Translations under genes and position numbers: made by a program | Notes under the pieces: model-generated | What the model saw: the letters and a program-made list of their open reading frames with translations, nothing else | Told to the model about the DNA's origin: nothing | The model's database searches: none | From: Morella rubra | Taxonomy: Eukaryota; Streptophyta; Magnoliopsida; Fagales; Myricaceae | Assembly (NCBI GenBank): GCA_003952965.2 | Contig: CM025855.1 | Location: 21,577,122-21,641,121 of the forward strand | Direction of reading: 5' to 3' | DNA: 64,000 bases | Shown: one piece after another, positions 1-11,957 of the stretch | How positions within the stretch are numbered: position 1 is the first letter of the stretch | How the letters are laid out: each line of letters starts with the position of its first letter

Positions 1-723
1 AATTTAGTACGTAGTACTGCTGCAAAGATACGGAAGGTTACTTGTAACCGTCACTCTGGCCAAGTGATTCACTCTGGGAGTGAGAGTAGTGGTGATCGAA
101 ATTGAAAATGGAAAAAGGAAAAGATCATTTTTGAGAAAACTGAGTCTTTTCAATTACTTTCGTATTCTGTTGAGATTTTATTGTTGAACGGGTTTCTTCA
201 ATATCTTTTATTCTATTTGCTATTCTGTTGTACTAACCGCTGGCTTTACTGAGTCATTTGGACTCACCGTTGTTTGTTAAATATTTCTTTAGCAGATGTC
301 TAAGGTTTATTTAGATGAGTTTATCAAAGCCATTCAACATGGCTTTATCACTCTGGAGCTGACTTTCCGTGTGTATGTCACACGTGACCTAGATGTCCTG
401 ATAGAGGGACGAGGACATAGATGGATCACTCCGCACTCAGATAATTACATCAACATCTCAGACTTGGATAACACTGATGATGAAGATTAGAGATCTTCGC
501 TTTATGTTTTTCTTAGTTTTCCGCTGCAGTTTACTTTTTTTATGTACATTATAGAAAGTGGGTCCTCTGTTGTAATACCTCGGTATTAATAAAAGGTCCT
601 TCGTGTGTTTTGCTTAGTATCTTGTTGCTTTGTCGATCTTCCCATGGGCCGTAACCTCAACTTTATAGCTGTGTCTATTACTATAAGATAACGTTTGAGG
701 CCTTCACGGTCCGAGCTATTACA
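1..723 (+). repeat. 3' part of a gypsy-type LTR (cut by window start)
   Basis: This stretch matches about 31384-32042 almost end to end, with shared blocks around the 'TTACTTGTAAC' and 'TCTGGCCAAGTGATTCACTC' words and an identical terminus CTATTACA. That terminus is the CA end of the better-delimited LTR at 29733-32042, so this is the 3' part of a second copy. It carries the TGAGTC..GACTCA palindrome at 248-267, then an acceptor-like CAG followed by ATG at 296. The 5' end lies outside the window. It abuts LINE ORF1 sequence at 724. The lineage (Del/Tekay-like) is inferred from overall organisation, not from coding sequence. Confidence 0.6.
296..490 (+). CDS. Small acidic-tailed ORF inside the LTR
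   Basis: A 64-codon ORF starts with ATG directly after an acceptor-like CAG and ends in an acidic tail (NTDDED). The homologous position in the copy at 29733-32042 also ends in an acidic run (around 31772-31788) but is broken by stops. The minus-strand LTR at 34544-38227 has an acidic C-terminal frame at the same relative place (34919-34990). No domain is recognisable. It may be a leader peptide of a retroelement transcript or a chance ORF; a cellular function is not supported. Confidence 0.25.
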   Translation: MSKVYLDEFIKAIQHGFITLELTFRVYVTRDLDVLIEGRGHRWITPHSDNYINISDLDNTDDED

Positions 724-1230
724 CATCCAACACCCAGTCCGAAGAAGAGGAATTTGGGTGACAATCCTCCTTCCCCCTCAAAGGAGGACACACCGCTAAA
801 GGTTCAACCACAAACCCATCAACACCACTATTTGCGCATACTATAGCCCCTCCCTCTTCTAAAGAAATTAATGATCGTCCACCTGCTCCCTTCCCAACAA
901 CCAAGTCATGACTCCCAAAGGAATCCAACACCATTTTGCTATTCTTGCAAACTAGCTCCAAATCCTCCAATGCATAGTCACGGACCGGAACCTCTCTCCC
1001 CACCTCAAGTACCCCAACCACGTGGATTGTGGACCCGGAGAGCCCAAGCCCATATCTGCCCTAAAAGGGCAGTCAGACTGCTTCAGCGCAAGAGGACTCA
1101 AAATTGGCGAAGCACGACAAAGATCGACTAAAGCATCTGACGCCGGTAGAGCATCGATCGAGCCAACAGCCACCCCAGACGACGTCGATCCTGCCTCCAA
1201 AGGTTGAAGAGCAAGATCTACCATCGGAAC
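724..1230 (-). pseudogene. LINE ORF1-type fragment
   Basis: Minus-strand frames here (for example the stretch containing GLGSPGPQSTWLGYLRWGE at about 960-1030) resemble the proline/glycine-rich ORF1 of plant L1-type LINEs and the minus-strand ORF1 at 9400-11040. Several overlapping minus frames each read a part of it, so it is frameshifted. It is not a simple 3' continuation of the ORF2 at 2685-5150, because ORF1 should lie 5' (higher coordinates) of ORF2 on this strand. It is therefore a separate fragment. Confidence 0.45.
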
Positions 1231-2684
1231 GAAGATTTGGGCAGAAGCAACTAGAGCGGTGATAGTCTCTAAAGTCTACCACAAGTGCATGGGTCGTGAC
1301 AAGTAAAATAGGGCAAAAAGAGTATCGTTTCCACAAGGAGGAGATTCAAGTACCAATTTATAAAATTTCCTATATTATTTAGACGATCCCAAATTGATGT
1401 GAATGATTGCAAATTCTTAACCTGAAAAATCAAATATTAAAGATTTCTAGGCTTGGATTTCATCAATTGAATTCTTTCAATGAGTTTAAACATGATTGCT
1501 GCATTAATGTTTTGTTAATCACAATGACCGAATTCTTTTTTATGTGATATCCTCTTTCAAGATATAACACCTATACCTTTATTAATTCTATGTCTACTTT
1601 CGTGATCACAGAAATTAATAAAGATTATTATGCTCTGTGGAATTATTGAATATAGGTCACAAGGGTGTGTATTTATTTCTAAATTACACTACCAAAGTTT
1701 GATGAATTCACAAACTAATATTAAACTTCAACTTTCGTTACTTCATTCAACATCTTAAGCATGCAATTCATGGCCAGTAAATTGCAAGAATGAAAACCGA
1801 AATCATCAAATTGCAATTAACAAATTATATTCATTACATCATACCAAATCATATCAAAAATTCAATGACTACATCCTAGCCCTAGAATAAGAAAATTAGT
1901 AAATCATAACTAATAAAACAATCCAATTATTTTTCAAAGATAAATTCGAATTTAACATCCTTAATAATAATTCAAAAACTAAAAACTATAGAAAGAAGAA
2001 AAACTCAAATTGCAAAAATTCTCAACTACGATGTTCCTCTTCTGAATATCTTCTCCTTTTCTTCTAAGTAAACTTCATTAAACTTGAAAAATAGAATCTA
2101 CAGAAAGCAACATCGATCACCGAGTTTTAATGCGCAAAAGAATATTGTTTACAGAAATAAAAACTAAAAGAAGTGGTCTCAAAGCCCCACATCCTCTCAA
2201 ATCTCTAAAGCCGCAACACACAATTGGAAAGCTAGCTCAAGTAATGGTATACGCCTGACATTTGAGATTTGCTTTTCAATTTTTAAATCAATTATCTTTT
2301 CGTATTTTAAAATAGGATCTGATCTTTTCAAATTTCAAAACAAATTTGTTTTTCAATTTTAAATCAATTATCTTTTCGTATTTTAAAAGAGAATCTCTTT
2401 CCAAATTTCAAAACAAATTTGCTTTTCAATTTTGAAAATAGATTTGAAATCTGAAATTCTAGGCTGATTTTATTACCCAACTTCCAGCTAAATTTAGAGC
2501 ATCAAACGTTATAATTTTGTGTTTTATCCTTCACTAAAGTTTTAGATCTCGTTCTCAGCTTTCCAACACATCTGAACTCTTTCCAACACATCTGAACTTG
2601 CATTTTTTTGACTTCTAGAACACCAGATAAAGGCTGAAAATCGAAACAGTGTCTAGACTGTAGTAAACTTCTAGACAGATCCAG
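1231..2684. other. AT-rich non-coding insert, probably repeat-derived
   Basis: No coding frame of note is present. The composition shifts sharply to AT-rich after about 1231. The opening words (CACAAGTGCATGGGTCG, then a GTATCGTTTCCACAAGG stretch at about 1322-1345) look like a repeat motif I associate with plant retroelements, but I cannot assign a family. The block lies between LINE ORF1-like and LINE ORF2-like sequence. It contains two short tandem duplications, listed separately. Confidence 0.4.
2269..2418. repeat. Two-copy ~75-bp tandem repeat
   Basis: Two adjacent units, starting near 2269 and 2346, share TTTTCAATTTT.AAATCAATTATC, CTTTTCGTATTTTAAAA and AAATTTCAAAACAAA, with a few substitutions and an indel. 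A third partial unit begins at about 2420. A 21-bp tandem pair (CTTTCCAACACATCTGAACT) follows at 2559-2600. No function is implied; this looks like replication slippage in AT-rich DNA. Confidence 0.6.
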
Positions 2685-5150
2685 AATTCTTCGTTTTTTT
2701 GTAGCTTTTGAACTTTCTTCTCAGAAACAAATCTCCACAACCACTTCCCCACAAGATGGAACCTATGATCATCATCACCACTTCCCCACAAGAAGTCCCT
2801 CTATAACTTTTCCAACCTATTTGCCACCACTGTAGGGATTGGAAAAAGAGACATGAAATATGTAGGAAGACTAGCAAGAGTAGATTTGATCACAGTAATC
2901 CGACCTCCCTTAGATAAATAGAGACACTTCCAACCCGCTAAACGTTGTTCCATTCTCTCGAGTATTCGATCCTAAATGCGAACACTCTTAAACTTAGCTC
3001 CGAGAGGAAGCCCAAGGTATGTCATCTGAAGTGAGGAGACTCTACAACCCAGAATGTCAGCCAGTTCCTGAATATTCCCAACACTCCCTATAGGAATAAC
3101 CTTAGACTTGGATCGATTGACCTAAAGTCCTAAAACTGCCTCAAAACAAAGAAGTAAACATCTAAGATTCCAAACTTGGCTCGCCTCCGCCCCACATAAG
3201 ATAAGAATATCATCAGCAAATAATACAATGAGAGATGGACAGCACCTCACCTCCCCCTCCTCCAATATCAAAACCCCCTAGGACCTCTCCAACAACCAAT
3301 TCCTTCAGCATCCTACTAAGGGCTTCCATAATAATGACAAACAACAAAGGAGAGAGAGGGTCTCCTTGGCGCAAGCCCAGAAAACCCCCAAAAAATCCAC
3401 AAGGAGCTGAATTAACCATTACTGAAAACTTAACAGTTGAGATGCAAAAGTAAATCCAGTTACACCATTTTTCCCCAAACCCACATCTTCTCAACATATA
3501 CAACAAGAAATCCCAACTCACATTATCATAAGCCTTATGAATATCCAATTTGCATAATAACCCTAGAACCCCCCTTCTGAGCCTAGAGTCAGATACACTA
3601 ATTGGCAATCAACATTGAATCCAACATTTGCCAACCTTGCACGAAAGCATTTTGAGAAGAAGAAATAATCTTAGGTAACATCACTTTCAACCTATTTGCA
3701 AGCAACAAGGATCTTATAAACCCTCCCACCAAACTAATAGGGCGAAAGTCCTTTAACTCAACCATTCCCACTTTTTTCAGAATAAGAACAATATAAGTAA
3801 CATTCAAACTTTTGACAAACCTCCCATTCTGCGCAAATTCATTGAACATAGCTATCACATACCCCTTTACCACCCCCAACATGTTTGGAAAAAAGCTAAA
3901 GAAAAACCATCAGGGCCTGGTGCGTTATCCCCATTAAAAGTTCGAAGAACCCCATAGTCCTCATCTTTATGAAATGGTCGCTCTAACCAACCGACTTCAC
4001 TATCTGAAATACTATCAAATGTCAGTCCATCCAAAGATGGTCGCCATGCGAAAGGATTCTTATACAAAGATGTATAAAAGTCAAAAATTCTTTTAGAAAC
4101 CACCTCTGGATCCTCTACAAGAACCTTGTTTTCCTCCAGGCTAGAAATTGTGTTGACTCTTTTATTAGAATTGGCTACTTGATGGAAAAACTTAGTGCAC
4201 CTATCCCCTTCCTTCAACTAAAGTGCTCTAGATTTTTGTCTCCAATGAATCTCTTCCAATTCAATCAAATGATTCAAATCCCTCTGCACCACCAACTTCT
4301 GATCCCTACCTTCATCATCTAGAAGTCCCCCCCTCATCCAAAGAATCAAGTGAAGTCAATTCTCGGAGTAAAGTGGTCTTTCGAAATGAAATATCCCTAA
4401 ACACCTCCTGATTCCACATCTTGAAATCTTTTTTCAAAGCCTTCAGCTTTGAATCAAACACAAAACTAGAAGTTCCCAAAAACTCATATGAGACCCACCA
4501 CTCTTTCACTCGATCCACAAAGCCATCATCCTTAAGCCACATATTCTCAAATCGAAACGGCTTCTTCCTTCCACCAAATCTACCATTCTCCAGCATGAAT
4601 TAGAAATGATCCGAAAGCAAATGAGGCAACCGTTTCTGAGAAACTTTAGGGAGCAATGCCTCCTATTCGGAGTTGAGCAAGAACCAATCAATTCGAGACC
4701 AAGATTTATTGATTCTATTATTAGACCATGTAAATACTCCCCCCGACAATGGAAGATCAAACAACCCATTTTCATAAATGAAATCTGAAAATTCTACCAT
4801 ATTACCTTCAATTCCACCTGAGCGTGACCTTTTACTAGGAAACCTAGTCACATTGCAATCCCCTTCAATACACCAAGGTAAATTCCACGAAGAGAATACA
4901 CTCACAAACTTGTCCCACAAAACCCTCCTACCACCATCATCGTTAGGACCATACACCCTTGAAAACATCCATTTGACATTGTCCTTAACATTCCTAAAGA
5001 TCACTGAAACCAAAAAAGAAACAAAACACGACTCTACCATCTTTACCAGAAATTATAGTTGGAGGCCCCAGGACAGAGAAGCTCCCATGGAAAGGTTCTG
5101 TTTTTCTTCTAGGTTAGGCCTGGAAGCTTGAACTAACAGAGAAGGTTTGG
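2685..5150 (-). pseudogene. L1-type LINE ORF2 (endonuclease + reverse transcriptase), truncated and frameshifted
   Basis: Read from high to low coordinates, the fragments give the plant LINE ORF2 order. First is an apurinic-type endonuclease (about 4663-5130) with RVYGPNDDG, EGDCN and FTWSNNRINKSWSRIDWFL. Next comes the linker with FHQVANSNKR (about 4140-4200) and NAPGPDGFSLAFFQ (3870-3930). The reverse transcriptase follows with LKDFRPISLVGG (3700-3760), [17 protein letters not shown] (3480-3560) and [12 protein letters not shown] (3330-3380), then [14 protein letters not shown] in a shifted frame at about 3180-3225. [20 protein letters not shown] stretch (about 2850-2920) begins the C-terminal region. 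At least five frame changes are needed, so no functional protein can be made. The 5' end (ORF1, UTR) and the 3' tail are missing. Confidence 0.85.
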
Positions 5151-5679
5151 CGCTTAGGGTTAAGCCCATCTACTTTGTTAGAAGTTCATTGTTGAGTTAA
5201 GTCGACGTTGTTCCATAATCGGGTTCTAGGTTTGTTTCAGGTGTTAGCCCATTCGAGCTTAAGCTTGCGTATCTATCTGTTCATCCACCTTCTCAACCAA
5301 CCATATTTCTTTTAATTTATCTTTCGATAAATTCAAATACCAACAATAATATCTTTCTTTATTTTTGATCCGATACTTGAGCTATATTGCTCTTGAGTTC
5401 CTCACTAGGTCGGTCAAGGAGTATCAATTTGAGGCGAGAGTTAAACACAAATATTCACTAGTCCTTGCTTGTAAATGATATAGGCATTGGTGAAGGGTCT
5501 AGACCGGAGTCCCTATCAATTGTATTTGGGAGCACCTAAAGTAAGCAAGTGCTTCCATCAATGAGAAGGTGAGTTTCGGCTGCTTCTTCCTCTGCATATA
5601 TAACATGACTATTTCCATCCAACTGTAACAAAAATTAATGCTACTATCATAGTCACATACGCAAATTAGAATAAAAACC
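5151..5679. other. Spacer between two LINE copies
   Basis: No coding potential, RNA gene or terminal repeat was recognised in these ~530 bases. They separate the 5'-truncated LINE at 2685-5150 from the poly(T) that marks the 3' end of the next LINE at 5680. Confidence 0.4.
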
Positions 5680-5699
5680 TTTTTTTTTTTATATGTAAG

Positions 5700-8600
5700 G
5701 AAAGCTTTATTAAAAAAATAAAAAAAGATAACAATACAAAATACAAAAAGCTATACTGAAAACCTAAACCAAGCAAGCTACAAAACTAATGAAATCAAAA
5801 AATCAGAAAAAGCATAACCCAACACAGCATTGGCCCATAAAAAAAGAGAATCATCAGCTTGCCCCTCAACCCCTCCCCTCAAGAGACGTAAAAGTGTTCT
5901 CAAAACATCTTCCATTCCTCTCCCTCCAAATAACCACCAAATGCACAAAGGGATCATCTTCCACACAATCAAAGCAAGAGGGTTGTCAAACTTCCTCTTC
6001 CAACAATACAACATCAATCACCTAGAAGGCATAACCCAACAGTAATCTGTGATTTAACACATGAGACCAAAGATCCCTAGCGACCTCACAATGAAGAAAG
6101 AAATGATCCACAGATTCCCCACTACATCTACAAAGAAGCACCAATCCAGTAAACAAAGACCCCTTCTCCTAAGATTGTCAATGGTCAAAACTCTCCCATG
6201 GGCAACCTCCCACACAAAGGGACTCTCATAGGGACAAAGGACCTCCAAATCTGCCTCCACAGGAAAGAAACATGGGGCTGCAAGAAAGAAGCCCATACAT
6301 CGACTTCACCGAGAACTTGCCGGATTTGGAACCCATCCAACACATCCTATCTTCAGCCCCACTCTAAGACCTTGGAATAAAGAAAAGTGAAGAAGTCGAA
6401 AAAACCTCCAATTCCCAATCGTTCGCAGCCCTAACAAACTGAAATTCCAAGCCCCAAGCCAAAATTCTCCACCCAATAATCCCACCATAGCATCCTTATC
6501 TCTAGCAATGGCAAAGAGAATCGGAAAGGCAACCTCAAAGGTCTCTCCCCACACCATAGGTCACCCAAAACGAACACTATTGCCACAACCCACCACAAAC
6601 CGATGTTCTGGCTAAAAGATCCCACCCTTACTAATAACCTCCAAAGACTAACACCATAATCTCCCTCTGAAAGAGTCCTCCACCCACCCACCTCACACCC
6701 ATACTTCTCCACAATAACATTCCTCCACAAACTATTACTTCAAAGCAAAGCGCCACAACCACTTCCCAAGCAAAGCCTTATTGAAAGTGGTCAACCGCCT
6801 AATACCCAACCCTCCAACCTAATAGGGCAGCAAACCTTCTCCCACTTAAGCAAATGAAACTTGTTGAATTTCGTCGCTACCCCACAAAAAATCCCTTTGT
6901 AACTTCTCCAATCTACAAGCCACAACTAAAGGGATGGAAAAAGAGACAAAAAATAAGTCGGGAGATTAGCAAGAGTAGACTTGATCAAGGTGACTCTACC
7001 ACCTTTCGATAGATAACTTCGCTTCCACCTAGCCAACCTCTTTTCCTTTTGAAACGAATCCACCCAAAGGAAGGCCAAGATACATGATGGGCAAAGAAGA
7101 AGCTCTACAACCCATAATATCAGCCAAGGCTGGACATTACCCACCACACCAATGGAATAGCTTCAGATTTCGAAAGATTAATCTTTAACCTAGACACCGC
7201 CTCAAAACAGAGAAGAAGGCATCGAAGGTTGCGAAACTACTCTCCTCAGCCCCACACAAAATAAGTGTATCATCAGCAAATAGCAAATGAGAGATACACA
7301 CCCACCACTCTAACAGTGAATCCCTCATGGACCAACCGCCACCAACTTATTCAGCATCCTACTCAGAGCTTCCATAACAATAACAAACAGAAAAGGCGAA
7401 AGGGGATCACCTTGGCGCAAGCCCGAGAACCACCAAAGAAAGCCTTCAGGGGAACCATTCACCAAAACAAATATCTAACAGAAGAAATACAGAACTCAAT
7501 CCATCTACACCATTTAGCACCAAAGCCGCACCTCCTCAACAAGTATAGAAGAAAGCTCCAGTTAACGTGATCATAGGCCTTATGGATATCAAGCTTGCAA
7601 AGCATTCCAGGCAAATTAGAGCAACCTAGAATCGATGCACTCACTAGCTATCAGGACCGAATCCAAAATCTGCTACCCCTCACAAAGGCACCCTGGGAAG
7701 GAGAAATGATTTTATCCATAACCAACTTCAGCCTATTAGCCAAAACTTTTGCCAGAATTTTGTAGACCCCTCCCACAAGGCTAATAGGTGAAAGTCCTTA
7801 AGCTCAACAACCCATGCTTTTTGGAATTAAGACAATGAAAGTGGCATTGAGACTTCTAACAAATTTCCCAACCTGGCAAACTCATTGAACATGGAGAGAA
7901 CATCACCCTTAATAACATCCCAACAAGATTGATAGAAGGCCAAGGAGAAGCCATCCGGACCGGGAGCTTTATCACCATTGAGACTCCGCACAACACCGGT
8001 CACTTCATCAACATCAAAAGGTCTTTCAAGCCAAACAGCTTCCTCCCCAGAATCGAATCAAACTCCAAATCATCCAACAATGGTCTCCAAGAGAAAGGCT
8101 CCTTATACAAAGAGCTATAAAAGCTAACAATCTCATCAGAAATATGCTCAGGATCCTCCACAAGATTCCCCTCAACCTCCAATGAAGAAATAGAATTCAC
8201 CTTCTATTGGAATTAGCCACCCTATGAAAAACTTGGTGCATCTATCACCATCTTTGAGCCAAAGAGCTCTAGATTTCTGCCTCCAACTAATCTCCTCCAT
8301 ATCGATCAAGAGATCTAACTCCCAGAAACTTCCAACTTCCTAACTTTACCAACCTCATCAAGCATCCCACTCTCTCCAAAACCTCAGAGAAGATAACTCA
8401 TGTAACAACGAAGATTTCCTCAAGGCAACATCCCCGAAGACCTCACGGTTCCAAATTTTGATATCCCTTTAAGAGCCTTCAATTTAGAATCAAGCACAAA
8501 ACTGGAAATCAGAAAAAACATAAGACCTCCACCACAACCCCACCATATCAACAAACCGTCCACCTTAAGCCACATGTTTTCAATCCTAAAAGGCTTCTTA

Positions 8601-9150
8601 CCTCTTCCCACAAAACCACTCCAAAATAATCGGAAAATGATCCGAGTACAATCGAGGCAACCTTTTCTGAGTAACATCTGGAAATAAGGATCCCAACTAG
8701 GATGAAAAGAAAGCGATCAATCCTAAACCAAGATTGAGCAAACTTCCATTAGACCAAGTGAAGAGTCCTCCAACAAAGGTGTATCAATCAGATGATTCTC
8801 ATCAATGAAATTCTGAAAACTCCATCATAGCATTACTAAACCCCTCGACCCGAAATGTTCACTCGGGAAAACGAGAAACATTGAAATCTCCCCCAAAACA
8901 CCAAGGTAAACCACCACTCCACCACCCGACCAACTCCTCCCAAACAATCTCTCCTATTATCAACATTAGGACCATAAACCCCGAGAACCCCTAAAAAACC
9001 CCATCCTCAACATTTCTCAAATAACTGAAACTGAAAAACACCCAACACAAGACTCCAACTCAAGGACCCTCGTGTCCCAAAGAATCAAATTTTCCCCGAA
9101 GCACCATCCGCCTCCAAACAACACCACCAACATGGGACCCCCTCCCACCC
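5700..9150 (-). pseudogene. LINE ORF2 relic (EN, RT, C-terminal domain)
   Basis: The order from high to low coordinates is as follows. Endonuclease remnants lie at about 8700-9150 ([19 protein letters not shown]). RT entry sequence follows at 8000-8200 (SLYKEPFSWRPLLDDLEFDS). The RT core at 7460-7640 contains [17 protein letters not shown]. The catalytic FADDTLILCGAEES is at about 7235-7290. [20 protein letters not shown] and [12 protein letters not shown] lie at 6926-7040. A C-terminal cysteine/tryptophan-rich region at 5778-6730 resembles the zf-RVT-type tail (MWRNVIVEKYG, GWRTLSEGDYGVSLW). Many frameshifts and stops interrupt it. The catalytic Asp pair is still readable, but no continuous ORF exceeds about 110 codons. 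Confidence 0.8.
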
Positions 9151-9399
9151 CAAAAAAAAGACTCCTAATAATGTCCCTAGTAACAATGCCACTTCGTCTC
9201 TTGAAGACAAACCAAATTTGGTTTCCACCCCTTTAGCAAGTTACCAACTCTACATCGCTTTAGCTCTATCATTGAGCCCCCTAACATTCCAACTAATAAT
9301 CTTGGGCTTCATAAAGATTTCTACTTTCCCCTCCCTACTTCCTACTCTTCCTTGAAACATAAGTCTTCACCTCATAATTTATTGAAGAATTTAAGCCTT

Positions 9400-11040
9400 T
9401 TAGCTCTTTTAGGCATCTACCTCCAGATTTGCTAAGAGTAACAGAGTAGCTTTGAATCCTCCCCCCCCGGGGCGCGAGTGAGTGGAAGGCAAAATTGGGC
9501 CCACAGACAAAGGTAAATCATCAGTTCTCACAACAAGAGCCTTGGAAAAATCCACCTCCCCCTCTACATTCTGCACTCTATCACAAGGAGGTGCCTCCAA
9601 AAGCACCGGCAAAACAGACCCAAAGGCCCCTTCCTGCTCAAACAGTCTATTGAGCTCAAAAGACGGTGATGAACCCAAGGGGGAGACACCCGGAGCAGTT
9701 CTAACTCCAAAGGCAGAGGGAGAATAAACAACCTGCACCACTGAGGACTATGAAGCTCCGCACTTGACCCAGACATCTCCGGCACCAACGGTGCACCAGC
9801 AAAGCCAGCCATCTCGACAAAAGGTGCCAGCGTGGACCCAACCTCTAGGCACTAGAACCTGGGAGGAGATATCGCAGTGCAGACCACTGCGCTAGAGGCG
9901 ACGCTAACGCCCTTGCTCGATAACGACTTCTCGCCAGGGACTGGGTCGGCAACCCATTACAACCCGAATCCTTCTGTTCACGACCCAGCCCAACCTTCAC
10001 AACAGGACCACATCCTTTCTACAAAACAGGAGGTTCAAGACAAGGAAAGTTAGGCTCGATCGCACCTCTAGCAGAGTTAATGAGTTGATAACGATCCAAC
10101 CCATCCACCCCACTAATCAGCCCATCTTGCTCCTTAGAGGCCCCTCCCAACACTGAACCCACCTTGTCACCCTTAGAAAAATTCTTAGAATGAATCGTGG
10201 CCTGATGAGCCTTCAGTAGAAACCCCCAAACACGACATTTATATTCCTTCACCACTGGGCCTTCCGCCCCAAATTGGGCCACTAACTCTCCCAACCTCTC
10301 AATCTGCCTCCTCAAGCCCACTATTTCAGACCATAATTCATTATTACTGACAAAGGCATCACTACTTGACAAAGAAGCCGCCTTCTTCCCATCCCAAGAA
10401 AAATCTTTCGCCTCATTAAATTGGCTCATTTTGGGAACCGAAACAATAGCCACCATTTTTGCATGCGTATCTGAAAACGTTACATCTTCTCCCTCCTCTA
10501 CTCGGTTTGCGACATTACCAAACCTACTCTCGCCGACTGCCATCACTAGGGAACCTACGACAGCATCGGCAAAGGAAACATCAGGTCGAATGCTAGGACA
10601 CCGCTGCAAAACAACCTTGCGCTAGAGCGAACTAAAGTAGACGACCGCCTCCTGAAAAACGTGGTTCAAAATCTGCCAACCATGGGCATTCCTACCTTCT
10701 AGCACCATCACCGCCCCCACTTTCCAACTTCGACCATATTCAACAATCACAACATACCTGCCTCCTTTGTTTGAACATCTTTAAGCCAAGAAACCACGTC
10801 TGGACTCATTGAACTTAGCTGAAAAATCAGAACCAACTCCAGCCATCAATGGCTTATCAGACATATTCCCCAACCAAACCACTCTGAACTTCCCCATCTG
10901 AATCGAGTTCATGGACTTCAGGCTCCATTCAGAAAACTTGACCACCCCTCTAGCATTGATAGACACCTGGAACTCTTTCGACTTAATACGAAAACTTTGA
11001 ACAAAAGACATCGTTACACCCACCAAAAACAAGATACTTG
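9400..11040 (-). pseudogene. LINE ORF1 relic (nucleic-acid-binding gag-like)
   Basis: Minus-strand frames at 10781-11032, 10019-10609 and 9409-9741 lie immediately 5' of the ORF2 relic, where plant LINEs carry ORF1. The first frame starts MFLVGVTMSFVQSFRIKSKE. The 196-codon middle frame contains an LWSEIVGLRRQIERLGELVA stretch that should form a short coiled coil. The last is proline/serine-rich. I see no clear CCHC knuckle. Assignment rests mainly on position and strand. The breaks between frames show it is not intact. Confidence 0.55.
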
Positions 11041-11160
11041 GCCTGAAAGAGCTAACACAGAGAACAACGAGACAACCAGAACAGACTACATGGGAGAAGG
11101 GGGCGAGGAGAGAGAATGGAGAAAACCATCATGAGAGTTCGCTCTTCTGAACCACACTCT

Positions 11161-11957
11161 TATTTCAAGACTGCTTTTACACAAACCAAATCCTAGCTAC
11201 TAATGAAACGATCTTCCTTCACCAAAGTATATTCGAATAAGAAAAAAGGCTTTGCTTCGCTAAATATACGAAAGACACTTTTTCCTCCAAAATATTGATG
11301 GGTACAACCAATTAATTAGATACATTGTATCGCTCCAACCTATACAAGTTTCCTCATGGAACTATGGTCACTGACACAAGATCTACTAGTATGCTACCAC
11401 TTCTATCAATAGAAACCTTGCTGACGAAATATAGTCGATCATATGTAGGTTTCTAGGCTATTGACTACATTGATGCACTAATACATTTTAGAAAGCTAAA
11501 TTAATGACGTGTCAAAAAATAGCACTGTCACAGTTCCAGAAGAAGTTTCCATGCTATTAAAAACTCAAAACCCACAAGAACATACTTTGTAGAAAAGCAA
11601 CTATGGTAGTATTTTTCAAAGCCTAGTTAATAGGATCCACTTTGATGATCCACATGATTAGCTTCACATACATAAATACATATGGAAATTCCTACAATCT
11701 CACGCATCACATACTCACACGGATGCTCACAGATAGCAACAGCCAGATATTTGACATAACAACCACATCTAAATGGTAACAGAGTTTATGGATATATCTT
11801 AGATGTAAAAATTCACAAGGGGATAATAAATATTGAGAATTTAAGCTCCTTTTTGGCTTAACTTTGCCTACCCAAGTACAAAATCCAAATATAAAAGCAA
11901 CCAAGACCAAAATGATCCATTCAGCAATAAGATACATAAAGTTCAAAACAAAAGGCT
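11161..11957. other. Spacer, no recognised feature
   Basis: About 800 bases between the 5' end of the LINE and the acetyl-CoA carboxylase relic. Only short shadow ORFs occur. No terminal repeats or RNA genes were recognised. Confidence 0.4.

Larger units (their letters stand above)
5680..11160 (-). mobile_element. Second L1-type LINE, nearly full length, decayed
   Basis: The minus-strand element begins near 11160 and ends in a poly(A) tail, seen as 11 T residues at 5680-5690. It keeps the LINE order ORF1 (about 9400-11040), endonuclease, reverse transcriptase and C-terminal region (about 5700-9150). It lies in the same orientation as the LINE at 2685-5150, and their RT regions are clearly related (compare [18 protein letters not shown] with [18 protein letters not shown]). 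No convincing target-site duplication was found. Every ORF is broken, so it is immobile. Confidence 0.75.

Noticed and set aside
5660..11250. Target-site duplication for the second LINE (GAATAAAAACC near 5670 and GAATAAGAAAAAAGG near 11235)
   Set aside because: The match is weak and A-rich, and the right-hand copy lies about 75 bp beyond the apparent 5' end.
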